A stretch of DNA of 64,000 bases from JBBRBB01 sp963830175 (GTDB lineage Bacteria > Bacteroidota > Bacteroidia > Chitinophagales > Chitinophagaceae), in NCBI GenBank assembly GCA_963830175.1, contig CAWHKV010000002.1, forward strand, positions 124,001 to 188,000. The letters run 5' to 3'. This document shows, one piece after another, positions 36,590 through 46,042 of the stretch. The translations under genes and the position numbers were made by a program. Position 1 is the stretch's first letter. Every line of letters starts with the position of its first letter. Below the pieces are notes generated by a model. It saw only the letters and a list, made by a program, of their open reading frames with translations. It did no database searches and was not told where the DNA came from.

Positions 36590-37870
36590 CTATGTCCCCG
36601 CTTTTTTGTTTCCCGCTAACGCACGAACATATTGTTTTGTTTCATCAGGATAAACGGTTATATAATGTGTGCGCATTTTTGCGCTGGTTGGTGTTGTATC
36701 ACCCTCCAGTAAAAAGCCTATTGCCATAGATTGTTGCACGGGCATGTGACAATCTATGCAATTTGCAGCGATTTTTTGGGGCGATATTCCATCAACAATT
36801 GAATGCGTTTGTCCATGGCATGTCATGCATTTATTAGACATGATGGCTTTGTTTCCCCTTTCCTTTTTATGCGGTTCGTGGCAGGTGCCGCACGTCATGG
36901 TATTACTTAGTTTATAACATTTGCTCGCTGCGAGTAATCCTAACTGGTTTCCATGCACATCAGGATTAGGTGCAATTGTCTGAGATGTATTTATTACAAA
37001 ATAATCTGACAGTTTATCACCAGCAATAAATGTAAATGATGGTTTTGTTTTTTGCAGCCTTCCCCCGTGACAAAGTGCACAAAGGTCTGTTCTGATAGCT
37101 CGGGAAGAATCCCGTGTATTTACAATGTTTCGCCCAACCGTATCGTTTGGATATTGGGTGTGATAAGTAACATGATCGGCTGCAGGTCCATGACATTTTT
37201 CGCAGGTAATTCTAAGTATCAATTTTGAACTGTCGAATTTTTCAGGCTCTTTAAAAGGGGGTGTTAGTGTTGATGCAAAAGTGCTGTGGCATTCCATACA
37301 CCTAGTGGTAGCAGGCCTGTTAAACAAGGTAGGGTATAAGGGATAACCAGGACTGTTGGCCCATTGATTTACGATTGTAAAATAAGACACAGGCAATTCG
37401 ATCAACTGGTTATTTACCCATGATAAATAGGTTTGACCTTTAGTTCCCGATCCTATAACAATATCGAATCGCCGCCTAACCCTTTCTTCGTTTCGGTAAT
37501 AATATACCTGGTATAAACTGTCGTTGTTTTTTTGCATGACAACTTTGCGGTCGCTGCTGTATTTATAAACGTTTTTTTCTTTTTTAAAACTGCCTTTTAT
37601 ACTTTTTTCATCAGCCACCTGCGAAGAAAAATAATGTGCATTATGCATAAACTCATCACTAATATTTTTATGACAACCGGCACATTTCTCACTTCCTGCA
37701 AATTGCTGGTAAGTAACAAATTTAAAGGTATCGGCAGGCTGGGTTGCAGCTACATTTACATTCTGCAAATTTTCTTTTTCATTGCTTACACAATGATTGA
37801 AAATAATACAGCCCGTTATAATTAAACAATAAACAGTAAATGTTCTTTTATGTTTTTTAAGTTGATGCAT
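36590..37870 (-). CDS. heptaheme c-type cytochrome (tetraheme c554-like family)
   Basis: The 426-residue protein has seven CxxCH haem-binding motifs: CAGCH, CMECH, CEKCH, CALCH, CGTCH, CMTCH and CIDCH. An N-terminal hydrophobic segment (CLIITGCIIFNHC) may be a lipoprotein or Sec signal. It should be a periplasmic or surface electron carrier. Its position inside a SusCD cluster, between a LamG lipoprotein and a CRTAC1-like protein, suggests a redox step in use of the substrate, which is inference. A terminator hairpin ends 7 nt before its start codon. Confidence 0.88.
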   Translation of the reverse strand: MHQLKKHKRTFTVYCLIITGCIIFNHCVSNEKENLQNVNVAATQPADTFKFVTYQQFAGSEKCAGCHKNISDEFMHNAHYFSSQVADEKSIKGSFKKEKNVYKYSSDRKVVMQKNNDSLYQVYYYRNEERVRRRFDIVIGSGTKGQTYLSWVNNQLIELPVSYFTIVNQWANSPGYPLYPTLFNRPATTRCMECHSTFASTLTPPFKEPEKFDSSKLILRITCEKCHGPAADHVTYHTQYPNDTVGRNIVNTRDSSRAIRTDLCALCHGGRLQKTKPSFTFIAGDKLSDYFVINTSQTIAPNPDVHGNQLGLLAASKCYKLSNTMTCGTCHEPHKKERGNKAIMSNKCMTCHGQTHSIVDGISPQKIAANCIDCHMPVQQSMAIGFLLEGDTTPTSAKMRTHYITVYPDETKQYVRALAGNKKAGT

Positions 37871-37877
37871 AAGGATT

Positions 37878-37908
37878 AAAAAAGAGGCTGCTCTTGCGGG
37901 CAGCCTCT
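37878..37908 (-). terminator. intrinsic terminator inside the SusCD cluster
   Basis: A 9-bp perfect stem, AGAGGCTGC paired with GCAGCCTCT (37883-37908) around an 8-nt loop, is followed on the minus strand by six T. It separates susCD-LamG from the cytochrome gene and ends 7 nt before that gene's ATG. Confidence 0.8.
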
Positions 37909-37938
37909 AAATTATGATAAAGAAAAACGTTATAAACC

Positions 37939-38778
37939 TTATTCTTTGTTGGCGTAAAGTGCGGCAATGTCTGCAGCAGACAACTCAACATCATACAACC
38001 TTACATTATCCATTTTGCCCGGGAAACCAGCCATCCATCCATTATCATTATACGTTCCCTGCACACCTGCAGCCTGCTGAAAACCCCCGAGTACAAGCTG
38101 CGATGTATTTTCAAAAACTATAGGTGGATCCATGGTCATCTGGTCAAACTGAACACCATCTCTATAAGCTGTATACCTCGCAGATGCTGCGTCGTAGGTA
38201 AATGCTAAATGATGCCAGTTGCCATCGTACATACTGGGTAACCTGCGGTTATCGGTATAACCTGCTGCCTGCCAGTTGTCGCCATTATTTGCTGCATTAA
38301 AATGCAGTTTTAAAGGCATGGAATCTGAGGTGCTTTGTTCATGTTCAATAAATATGGTTACGTTACCCCAAAAGTTACTGGTATTCGCATAGGCGAAAAG
38401 TCCGGTTGCATTGTCATGATTTTTTTGATCTAGTGTAATACTTATCCAAAAAGAGATAGTAAAATTGGTTGACGCGCCAAAATCATTTGCTGTAGGGTAA
38501 GATACAAATCCTTTCTGGCTGCCATCAAACTGAACCGCTTTACCAGAAACTCCACCGTCTACATAACTTACATTATTGTCAACACCAAAATTGGCGCGAA
38601 CACTATCTACGTTACTGCCATCCATTGCCGCATAAAATTTTAATGGTCCGCCCGGTGGGTTTGCATCCTGCGGATAATCGCCCAATGGCGGCCGATCCAT
38701 TTTCTGGCAACTGCTTGCGGCTAATAGAAGACTTGCAGCCATTAGTGCTAATACAAAATTTTTATTCATCAGTTTCAT
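37939..38778 (-). CDS. LamG/concanavalin A-like surface lipoprotein
   Basis: The 279-residue protein has a lipobox ending at LLAASSC (Cys24). A LamG-like jelly-roll domain covers residues about 45-275, with FDGSQKGFVSYPTANDFGAS, FTISFWIS, NWHHLAFTYD and MDNVRLYDVELSAADIAALY. It follows susD by 42 nt, where PULs usually encode an SusE/F-like surface glycan-binding protein. It is probably an outer-membrane lipoprotein that binds sugar. Confidence 0.85.
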   Translation of the reverse strand: MKLMNKNFVLALMAASLLLAASSCQKMDRPPLGDYPQDANPPGGPLKFYAAMDGSNVDSVRANFGVDNNVSYVDGGVSGKAVQFDGSQKGFVSYPTANDFGASTNFTISFWISITLDQKNHDNATGLFAYANTSNFWGNVTIFIEHEQSTSDSMPLKLHFNAANNGDNWQAAGYTDNRRLPSMYDGNWHHLAFTYDAASARYTAYRDGVQFDQMTMDPPIVFENTSQLVLGGFQQAAGVQGTYNDNGWMAGFPGKMDNVRLYDVELSAADIAALYANKE

Positions 38779-38820
38779 TATTTTCTGTTTATAGGTTGAT
38801 GCAATTTTTGTTTAAATCGG

Positions 38821-40380
38821 CTATGGATAATCTGGGTTTTGAACCAATACACCACCGGAAAGGTCAATTGCCTGTTGCGGTATAGGATAAAGTGCATTTC
38901 TTGGCTGGTATCCAAGGGAACCCAGTGCATTTAAAGCATCGCCCCAGCGAACAAGGTCATAAAAGCGATAACCTTCCATTGCGAATTCCCAGCGACGTTC
39001 ATTCTTTATAGCCGTGCGCATCTGTGCCTGGTTTTGGTAAGCAATAAAAGGAAGTACCGAATTATTTGTTTTTCTTGCCCTTGCTCTTACTTCTTCCAAT
39101 CTGGCTTCTGCCGTTGCCCCATCTCCTAATTCATTAGAGGCTTCAGCCAGCATTAACAGAACGTCGGCATAACGTAAAATGCGATGATTGATCCATTGAG
39201 CTGCACCGTTAATATTTATTTCACCGGTGTACTGGCGCATGGCCGGATCGCTGTATACCTTTTTATTCCAATAGGGTTGATCTAAGGCAACACCCGGGTT
39301 ATAGGGAGGAAGGGTTTCACCATATCCACCTTTTTCCGGACCACCATCATATTGCCCTGAATAAAGTACGGTTATATCTTTACGCGGATCTGTGTTATCC
39401 CATGCTGTTACAAGATTTTGAGTTGGCGTATTCCATCCCCAGCCGAGGTTCCACTTAACCGGAGCGCCTCCCTGTCTTACATTCTGACAGGTGCCCCAAA
39501 AGCTGCCATAATCGTTGGCGCCATTCTGACCAACATTGGCCTGCATTTCGAATATAGATTCGGGTCCGTTTTTACCAACCCCGTTTAATCCATCTTTCCA
39601 AACATCTACAAAATTGGGTGTAAGGTAATATTGTCCTGAAGCTATTACCTGGTTGCAAAGCGCCACTACATTACCCCATTGTTTTCTGAACAAATATGTT
39701 TGTGCCCATAGGGTTCTGGCTGCACCGCTGGTTAACCTGCCGGGAAACCTGTTATTGCCACCACTTTCCCAGTTTAAGGGCAGGTAGTTTGATGCCAGTG
39801 AAAGATCTTCATCTATCTGCGCATATAATTCACTGATTGAAGCTTTTGGCTGTATGCCTTGTGCCGCCTCAGTATAATAAAAATTAATGAGTGGTACTTC
39901 ACCATAATTTTTTACAAGTTCAAAGTAAGAGTATGCCCTGAAAAATAAAGCTTCACCTACATTTCTTAAAGAGGCTTCATCTGTGGCCTGTAAAGAATCT
40001 GCGAAGTACAATTCTTGATTGGCAAGATTGATCATATAATAATGATCGTTCCAGTAAGAGTTGGTTGCCCAATCGTCTTTGGTATATCCAAAAGTTTCAA
40101 ACTCAGTGGTTATTTCATTACCATCGGTTTCGCTGCTACCTTTCTGTGCATCATCATCACGAATGCTGTGAAAGTCAAGCCAGGGCAGGGTAGAAAATCC
40201 TGCATAAGAACGGAGCGTACTGTATAACCCAAAACTTTGGGCTTCTAAAGCTCCCTGGTTAAGATCGTCCAGTGTGGCAGTTAATGGTTTCCTGTCGAGG
40301 AATTTTGTACAACCCACTATTGTTGCCATTAAGGGGATTGCCATTATTAAAAACCACGATAAATATTTCACTTTATTCAT
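38821..40380 (-). CDS. SusD/RagB family nutrient-binding outer membrane lipoprotein
   Basis: The 519-residue lipoprotein (lipobox IVGC, Cys24) begins with KFLDRKPLTATLDDLNQGAL. It has the SusD tetratricopeptide-like core (EALFFRAYSYFELVKNYGEVPLI near 145) and the conserved C-terminus NERRWEFAMEGYRFYDLVRWGDA and YPIPQQAI. SusD closes over the SusC transporter and captures the ligand. It lies 18 nt downstream of susC, as usual. Confidence 0.94.
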   Translation of the reverse strand: MNKVKYLSWFLIMAIPLMATIVGCTKFLDRKPLTATLDDLNQGALEAQSFGLYSTLRSYAGFSTLPWLDFHSIRDDDAQKGSSETDGNEITTEFETFGYTKDDWATNSYWNDHYYMINLANQELYFADSLQATDEASLRNVGEALFFRAYSYFELVKNYGEVPLINFYYTEAAQGIQPKASISELYAQIDEDLSLASNYLPLNWESGGNNRFPGRLTSGAARTLWAQTYLFRKQWGNVVALCNQVIASGQYYLTPNFVDVWKDGLNGVGKNGPESIFEMQANVGQNGANDYGSFWGTCQNVRQGGAPVKWNLGWGWNTPTQNLVTAWDNTDPRKDITVLYSGQYDGGPEKGGYGETLPPYNPGVALDQPYWNKKVYSDPAMRQYTGEININGAAQWINHRILRYADVLLMLAEASNELGDGATAEARLEEVRARARKTNNSVLPFIAYQNQAQMRTAIKNERRWEFAMEGYRFYDLVRWGDALNALGSLGYQPRNALYPIPQQAIDLSGGVLVQNPDYP

Positions 40381-40398
40381 TGTGTTCAGTTTTTTTAT

Positions 40399-43300
40399 TT
40401 AAAAAGTTACATTTAAACCAAAAGTTGTAACAACGGGTATGGCGCCACCTGCATTATCATATCCGAATGCTGTTGCATCTCCACCAAATTCTGCGGTATA
40501 ACCTGAATTATTTTTCCACGTTTTAAGATTTTGCACATTTACATAAGCGCGCAGATTTTGAATATGTAAACCGGAAAGAATATTTCTTGGAAAGGTGTAT
40601 CCTAGTTGCACATTCCTTAACCTGAAATAGCTTCCATCTTCTATGCTGTATGTTGAGCCTACGTAGTTAATGCGGTCTGCCTGGCTAATGATGGGTACCC
40701 AGTTGGATGTGCCCGGGCCATGCCACCTTTCAAGGGCGAAAGCAGGATAGTTTACCCGCTGAAAAGGCGATTCAAGTGCACCCCATGTTCTATATACTTC
40801 GTTGCCATACACGCCTGCCATATCTATTCCAAGGCTTAAGCCTTTATAAGAAAGAGTTATGGATGAGCCATACATAAAATCGGGTGTTGGATTGCCAATG
40901 AAAGTTCTGTCTGATGCATCTATTACACCATCGCCATTCACATCCCTATACTTGGTATCGCCGGGGCGGGTATTGCCCAATGATGCCTGACTTGGTGATT
41001 TTAGTATGTCGGCATAACTCTGAAAAATGCCTTCTTCAATATATCCATAGAATGAACCAATCGGGTGTCCCGGTTGTGTTCTGCTTTCAGCACTTCCATT
41101 GTTATTAAATGAACGTATAAGCACACCTGTAGGCAGGTCTTCACTCAGGCTTAAAACCTCATTATTTAAAAAAGTAATATTCCCGCCAATGCTTATAGAA
41201 AAATCCTGGTTAATGTTTTGGTTCCAGACTGCTGCAAATTCTTCACCCCAGTTACGAATGCTTCCCCCATTAATCAGTTCATCCGGTAAACCAAAAGGCA
41301 TTCTGCTAACAAAGGTCATCAGGTCGTTGGTGGTTTTATTGAAATAACTCGCTTCAAAATGAAGCCGGTTATTAAAGGCATTTAATTCCACACCTACCTC
41401 TTGTGCTTCTACGGTTTCCCATTTAAGATCGGGGTTGGGAATGTATGCCGGCGTAGCAGCAGCATATGAGTTTGTTCCAAATACTGCATTAGCATTTGTG
41501 TTCAGGTTGGGATAAAAAGGATAATTAATGGGTGCGCCATCCAGTCGTGTGGCAGTTTGGTTACCCAAAACGCCAATTGAACCTTTCAGTTTCAGAAAAT
41601 CAAACAATTTCTGATCTGCCATAAAATTCTCTCGTGTTAGATCCCATGCTGCACCAACTGCCCAAAATTGCTGGTGCCTGTTTTTTGTAGGAATTTGGGA
41701 AGATCCATCATCCCTGAATGATGCATTAATATAATACTTGTTCTTGAAATTGTATAAAATCCTCCCAAGAAATGATGCTGTACTGTATTCTGCCTGGGAA
41801 GATGTGGCGAATGTATTTGTAGGGTCGCTAAAACCATTGGTTACATACCAGAATCTCTCATCGTCAGGTATTGGAAGTGCGGTTGGTCCAATAGCTTGTT
41901 TACCGGTTGCATATCTTCCGAAATTTGCTGAATAATAAGTGGTGAAGCCAGCAGTTGCAGTGAGGCTATGATCACCAAAATTATTCATATAAGTAAGAAT
42001 ATGATCCTGCTGAAATTTACGGTAATCAATATCGGCTTCTGATAGAGAAGTGGATTGATTATACAAATATGGCACATCAGTTATGGGATCATATGCATAA
42101 TATAAGGGCTCATAACTCCTGTTATTTACATTGCTTAAATCGGCATAGAAAGTAGATCTGAATGTAAAGTTTTTAAACAGGTTTACTTCGCCATATACAC
42201 TACCTACGGTTCTGTATTCTATATTTATTGTTTTGTCCCACTCGTTTTCAACCTGTAACAATGGGTTAACTACCCCTGAATTTTGGAGTGCCACAGCCAG
42301 CCCACTATAAATGTTTTGCGTTATGGAATCAGAACCATAAGGGTTTTGAACTACGAAAGGCTTTTGGCTCTGCCGAAATATGCGGCATTACTTTTCTTGC
42401 ATCATCTAAAATATTGGTTGCATCATAAGGTAAATGCTGGCGGGATGCATTAAAATTTACGCCCAATTTAATTGACTTACTTACTTTAAGTTCATCACTT
42501 AAACTAATGGTAAGGCGTTCAAGCTTTTCATGTTTTATTAATCCCTCATCATAACTGTATCCCAATCCAAAATTAAAACGGTTTTTTTCTGTACTGCCGG
42601 ATACACTTAAACTGTTATTGCTAAATTTGCCAGTGCGGGTTACCGCATCAATCCAATCTGTATTTGCATTTAACCCGGAATAATCGGGTGTGGCAACCCC
42701 GTTGTTGGCGTTTTCTTCAGCAAATAGAAGATCGAATTCTTCCGCAGAAGCCATGTCAATTTTATCAGTCAATTTTTTAAAACCGTAAGAAGTATTGAAA
42801 CTGATGATCATTTGACCGGCTTTCGCTTTTTTGGTGGTAATGGCGATAACACCGGTAGCACCTTTTACACCAAAAATGGCAAGGGAGGAAGGGTCTTTCA
42901 GAATTTCAATAGACTCGATGTCGTTTGGATTAAGGTAGTCAATATTATCATTAAGAATTCCATCTACTACATATAAAGGATGAACCTGACCGATACTTAC
43001 AGTTCCGCGTATCCTTATATCCGGTGCCCTGCCCGGAGTTCCATTATTTACTACAGACAAACCCGCAACCTTACCCTGCAGGGAGGCCACTGGATTAATA
43101 TTTGGCTTATCAGCCACTTCTTTGCCACTGATTTTTACGATAGACCCTGTCAAATCTCTCTTATTGGCAACACCGTAACCAATTACAACAACTTCAGTTA
43201 GCTGAGAAGTAGTGGGTCCAAGAATAATATCTATCTGCGACCGGGTAGTAACAGGTACATCCTGGCTTTGAAACCCTACATAAGAAAATTCAAGCACGTC

Positions 43301-43525
43301 TGTGTTTTGTGCCGCCACAGAATAATTTCCTTCACTATTGGTAACAACACCGCGTGTGGTGCCTTTAACCTGGACAGATACACCGCTTAACGGGTTGCCC
43401 TTATCGCTTGTAACTTTTCCGGAAACCAGCCCCTGCGAAAGAGCAGAGAATTGTAGTCCGACAAGCAATAGCATTAAGATGCATGATCTCATAGCTAGAT
43501 GAATGTTTCGGTTGTTTAATTTCAT
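40399..43525 (-). CDS. SusC/RagA TonB-linked outer membrane protein, with an apparent frameshift
   Basis: The first part (43525-42329) starts at ATG, with a signal peptide, then a carboxypeptidase-D-regulatory-like domain (LVSGKVTSDKGNPLSGVSV), a plug (VVVIGYGVANKRDLTGSIV) and early barrel strands. It ends at PLWF-stop. Removing one base near 42352-42364 joins it to the second frame as PKPFVVQNPYGSDSITQNIY, continuing through the barrel to FGLNVTF at 40399. The joined protein is about 1,040 residues, normal for SusC. The total length is one base over a multiple of three. Together with SusD it imports an oligosaccharide or other large ligand. Confidence 0.88.
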
Positions 43526-43851
43526 TTGTATTTGATTGGGTTTTTTGGATGAGTTGTTTTTCTTGACATACAATGGTCATTAAAAATTAAGAACAACAAT
43601 TTGGTTTTTACAGGAGATCGAGCACAGGTAAACCAGGGTTAACTTTCCGAAAAACGATGTTTGGGAAGGGTATAACTATGGCTTGCAATTTACGGTAATA
43701 TTAAAGACAATCGTTTTTGATCTATTGCTGCAACCAAATTGAATTACTTATAATTTATTCTTAAAGATTTCGCAAGACAATATTAGCAACACTATCCTTG
43801 TTAAAAACTATACACAATACTTTCCTTCATTTTTGTTGTGTTATAAAAATT

Positions 43852-43867
43852 GCTAACAAGCGTTAGC
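43852..43867. promoter_or_regulatory. palindromic operator candidate (PaaR-like) upstream of paaA
   Basis: GCTAAC and GTTAGC form a 6-bp inverted repeat with a 4-nt centre. The 14-mer CTAACAAGCGTTAG matches nine of ten fixed positions of the consensus I recall for the TetR-family repressor PaaR of Thermus thermophilus (CNAACGNNCGTTNG). It overlaps the expected -33 region of the paaA promoter, a good place for repression. No TetR gene is in the window. Confidence 0.5.
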
Positions 43868-43882
43868 GAAAAATTTTGTCGG

Positions 43883-43890
43883 TATCTTTG
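43883..43890 (+). promoter_or_regulatory. -7 promoter element of the paa operon
   Basis: TATCTTTG matches TAnnTTTG exactly, 19 nt upstream of the TTG start of paaA. Confidence 0.6.
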
Positions 43891-43909
43891 AATATATAAA
43901 AAGAGAATT

Positions 43910-44849
43910 TTGAACTACGAAGAAATTTTTCAGCAAAAGATAGATAACGAGATTAAGATTGAACCAAAAGACTGGATGCCAGATGCATACCGAAAAACAC
44001 ATGTAAGGCAGATTAGCCAGCATGCCCATAGCGAAATTGTGGGCATGCTGCCGGAAGGAAACTGGATTACCCGTGCCCCAACACTTAAACGAAAAGCCAT
44101 CTTGATTGCGAAAGTGCAGGATGAGGCCGGTCATGGATTGTACCTGTATTCAGCAGCTGAAACATTGGGTACCACAAGAAATACAACGATAGAAGACCTG
44201 CACAGCGGTAAGGCTAAATATTCCTCTATTTTTAATTACCCCACCCTAACATGGGCCGATATGGGTGCTATTGGCTGGCTGGTAGATGGTGCTGCTATTC
44301 TTAACCAGGTAATGCTTATGCCGTACCAGTTATGGACCTTATGCAAGGGCAATGGTGCGAATTTGTAAAGAAGAAAGTTTTCATCAACGCCAGGGATTTG
44401 AAATACTGGTAATCTTAAGCCGCGGCACTCAAGCCCAAAAAGCGATGTGCCAGGATGCCATAAACCGGTGGTGGTGGCCCAGCCTGATGATGTTTGGACC
44501 GAAAGACAGTGAAAGCACCAACAGTGACCAGAGTATGAAGTGGAAAATCAAGCGAAAAACGAATGATGAACTTCGCCAGCAATTTGTTGATATGAGTGCA
44601 GAGCAGGTAAAAATTCTTGGCATGCAGCTGCCGGATGAAGGCTTAAAATGGAATGAAGAAAGGAAGCATTATGATTTTGGAGAAATTGACTGGAACGAAT
44701 TCTGGAATGTGGTTAAAGGAAACGGACCATGCAACAAAGAAAGAATTGCGGCGAGAAAGAAAGCATGGGATGATGGTGCCTGGGTTCGGGAAGCAGCATT
44801 AGAATATGCTGAAAAGCAAAAAAGAACTTCAAGTATGAAAGTTGCCTAA
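43910..44849 (+). CDS. paaA: 1,2-phenylacetyl-CoA epoxidase subunit PaaA, with an apparent frameshift
   Basis: A TTG at 43910 is the only usable start after an in-frame TGA at 43889. The first frame reads EKIEPKDWMP-like and RQISQHAHSEIVGM sequence with the di-iron motif DEAGHGLY, then stops at 44368. Dropping one base near 44315 gives L-C-R-T-S-Y-G-P-Y-A-R-A-M, the conserved PaaA sequence. It then joins the second frame, with the second iron-binding motif EESFHQRQG, to the stop at 44849. The whole is 940 nt. PaaA is the catalytic oxygenase subunit that epoxidises the ring of phenylacetyl-CoA. Confidence 0.9.
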
Positions 44850-44854
44850 ACAAA

Positions 44855-45223
44855 ATGAATATGATTTTTTTTAAAAAATATTATTACGGGGATATTCCTG
44901 AAGGAACATCATCTACAGAAATTCCTGACACCTTTTCCCGCGAAACATCGTGGCCCTTATGGGAAGTGTTTATTCGCAGTAAACAGGGGCTTGATCATAA
45001 ACATGCAGGAAGCCTGCACGCTGCCGATGCAAAAATGGCTATGGAAAATGCCCGTGATGTATATACACGCCGGCAGGAGGGTATTAGCCTTTGGGTAGTA
45101 GAAAGCAAATACATTCATGCATCTAATCCCGATGAAGCGGAAAGTTTTTACGAGCCTGCGAACGATAAAGTTTACCGGCATCCCACTTTTTATGATCTTC
45201 CGGATGAAGTAAAGCACATGTAA
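44855..45223 (+). CDS. paaB: 1,2-phenylacetyl-CoA epoxidase subunit PaaB
   Basis: The 122-residue protein matches PaaB: WPLWEVFIRSKQGLDHKHAGSLHAADAKMAMENARDVYTRR in segments, then LWVVESKYI and DKVYRHPTFY. PaaB bridges PaaAC heterodimers in the epoxidase. The gene begins 5 nt after paaA. Confidence 0.93.
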   Translation: MNMIFFKKYYYGDIPEGTSSTEIPDTFSRETSWPLWEVFIRSKQGLDHKHAGSLHAADAKMAMENARDVYTRRQEGISLWVVESKYIHASNPDEAESFYEPANDKVYRHPTFYDLPDEVKHM

Positions 45224-45242
45224 AACATCGAGGTTATTACTA

Positions 45243-46037
45243 ATGGAAATAAATACGGAAAATAAAACTACACCTCAAATACTTGTTCAATTCCTGCTGC
45301 ACCTGGCAGACAATTGCCTGGTTTTAGCGCAACGTAACAGCGAGTGGTGCGGGCATGGTCCCGTGCTGGAACAGGATATTGCACTCACAAATATTTCACT
45401 TGACCTTCTGGGGCAGGCCAGGAATTTTTACCAATATGCCGCTTCAATAATTAATGAAAACGATTCTTCGTCACTTACAACCGAAGATACACTTGCCTAC
45501 AACCGTGATGTAAGAGAATATAAAAATGTACTGCTCGTAGAACAGCCAAACGGCGATTGGGGTAATACGATATTACGGCAATGCATATTCAGTCACTACC
45601 AGTTTCTTTTATATGAAGCCCTTATGCAACGGGCTGATAAGCAAATAGCAGCTATTGCAGAAAAAGGATTAAAAGAGGTGGCCTATCATGTTAAATGGAG
45701 CAGTGAATGGGTTATAAGATTAGGCGATGGCACCGATGAAAGCCATAAAAAAATGCAGAATGCAGTATCGCATTTGTGGGATTATACACAGGAGTTATTT
45801 CAGCCATCTGCGATAGAACTGCAACTTGCTGATAAGAACCTCGCTGTAAAAGTTTCAATCCTGCAAAATGCCTGGCAGAAAAACATAGAAGCAGTTTTAA
45901 AGCCGGCAACTTTACAAGTTCCATCAACATTTTTATTTCAGCAGGGCGGTAAAACGGGAAATCATTCAGAACACCTTGGATATATTCTTGCTGAAATGCA
46001 GTTTCTTCAAAAAACTTATCCCAACAGTAATTGGTGA
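45243..46037 (+). CDS. paaC: 1,2-phenylacetyl-CoA epoxidase subunit PaaC
   Basis: The 264-residue protein shows the PaaC ferritin-like fold: LADNCLVLAQRNSEWCGHGP, DIALTNISLDLLGQARNFYQYAA, LLVEQPNGDWGNTILRQ and AYHVKWSSEWVIRLGDGTDES. PaaC is the structural partner of PaaA. The gene lies 19 nt after paaB. Confidence 0.94.
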   Translation: MEINTENKTTPQILVQFLLHLADNCLVLAQRNSEWCGHGPVLEQDIALTNISLDLLGQARNFYQYAASIINENDSSSLTTEDTLAYNRDVREYKNVLLVEQPNGDWGNTILRQCIFSHYQFLLYEALMQRADKQIAAIAEKGLKEVAYHVKWSSEWVIRLGDGTDESHKKMQNAVSHLWDYTQELFQPSAIELQLADKNLAVKVSILQNAWQKNIEAVLKPATLQVPSTFLFQQGGKTGNHSEHLGYILAEMQFLQKTYPNSNW

Positions 46038-46042
46038 TCGTT

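Larger units (their letters stand above)
43526..43909. promoter_or_regulatory. divergent intergenic region between susC and paaA
   Basis: This 384-bp AT-rich region holds no gene that I can support. The susC side gives no clear TAnnTTTG element. The paaA side holds a -7 box and a palindrome, listed separately. Confidence 0.6.

Noticed and set aside
40399..42294. 631-residue frame as an independent TonB-receptor gene
   Set aside because: It starts inside a barrel sequence with no signal peptide and joins the upstream frame exactly after removal of one base.
18773..44849. A shared sequence motif (extra C before GT) at the three frameshift sites
   Set aside because: On closer alignment the most natural positions of the extra base differ: A-run or G/C for rpmH, A-run for susC, and a C after ATG in paaA.
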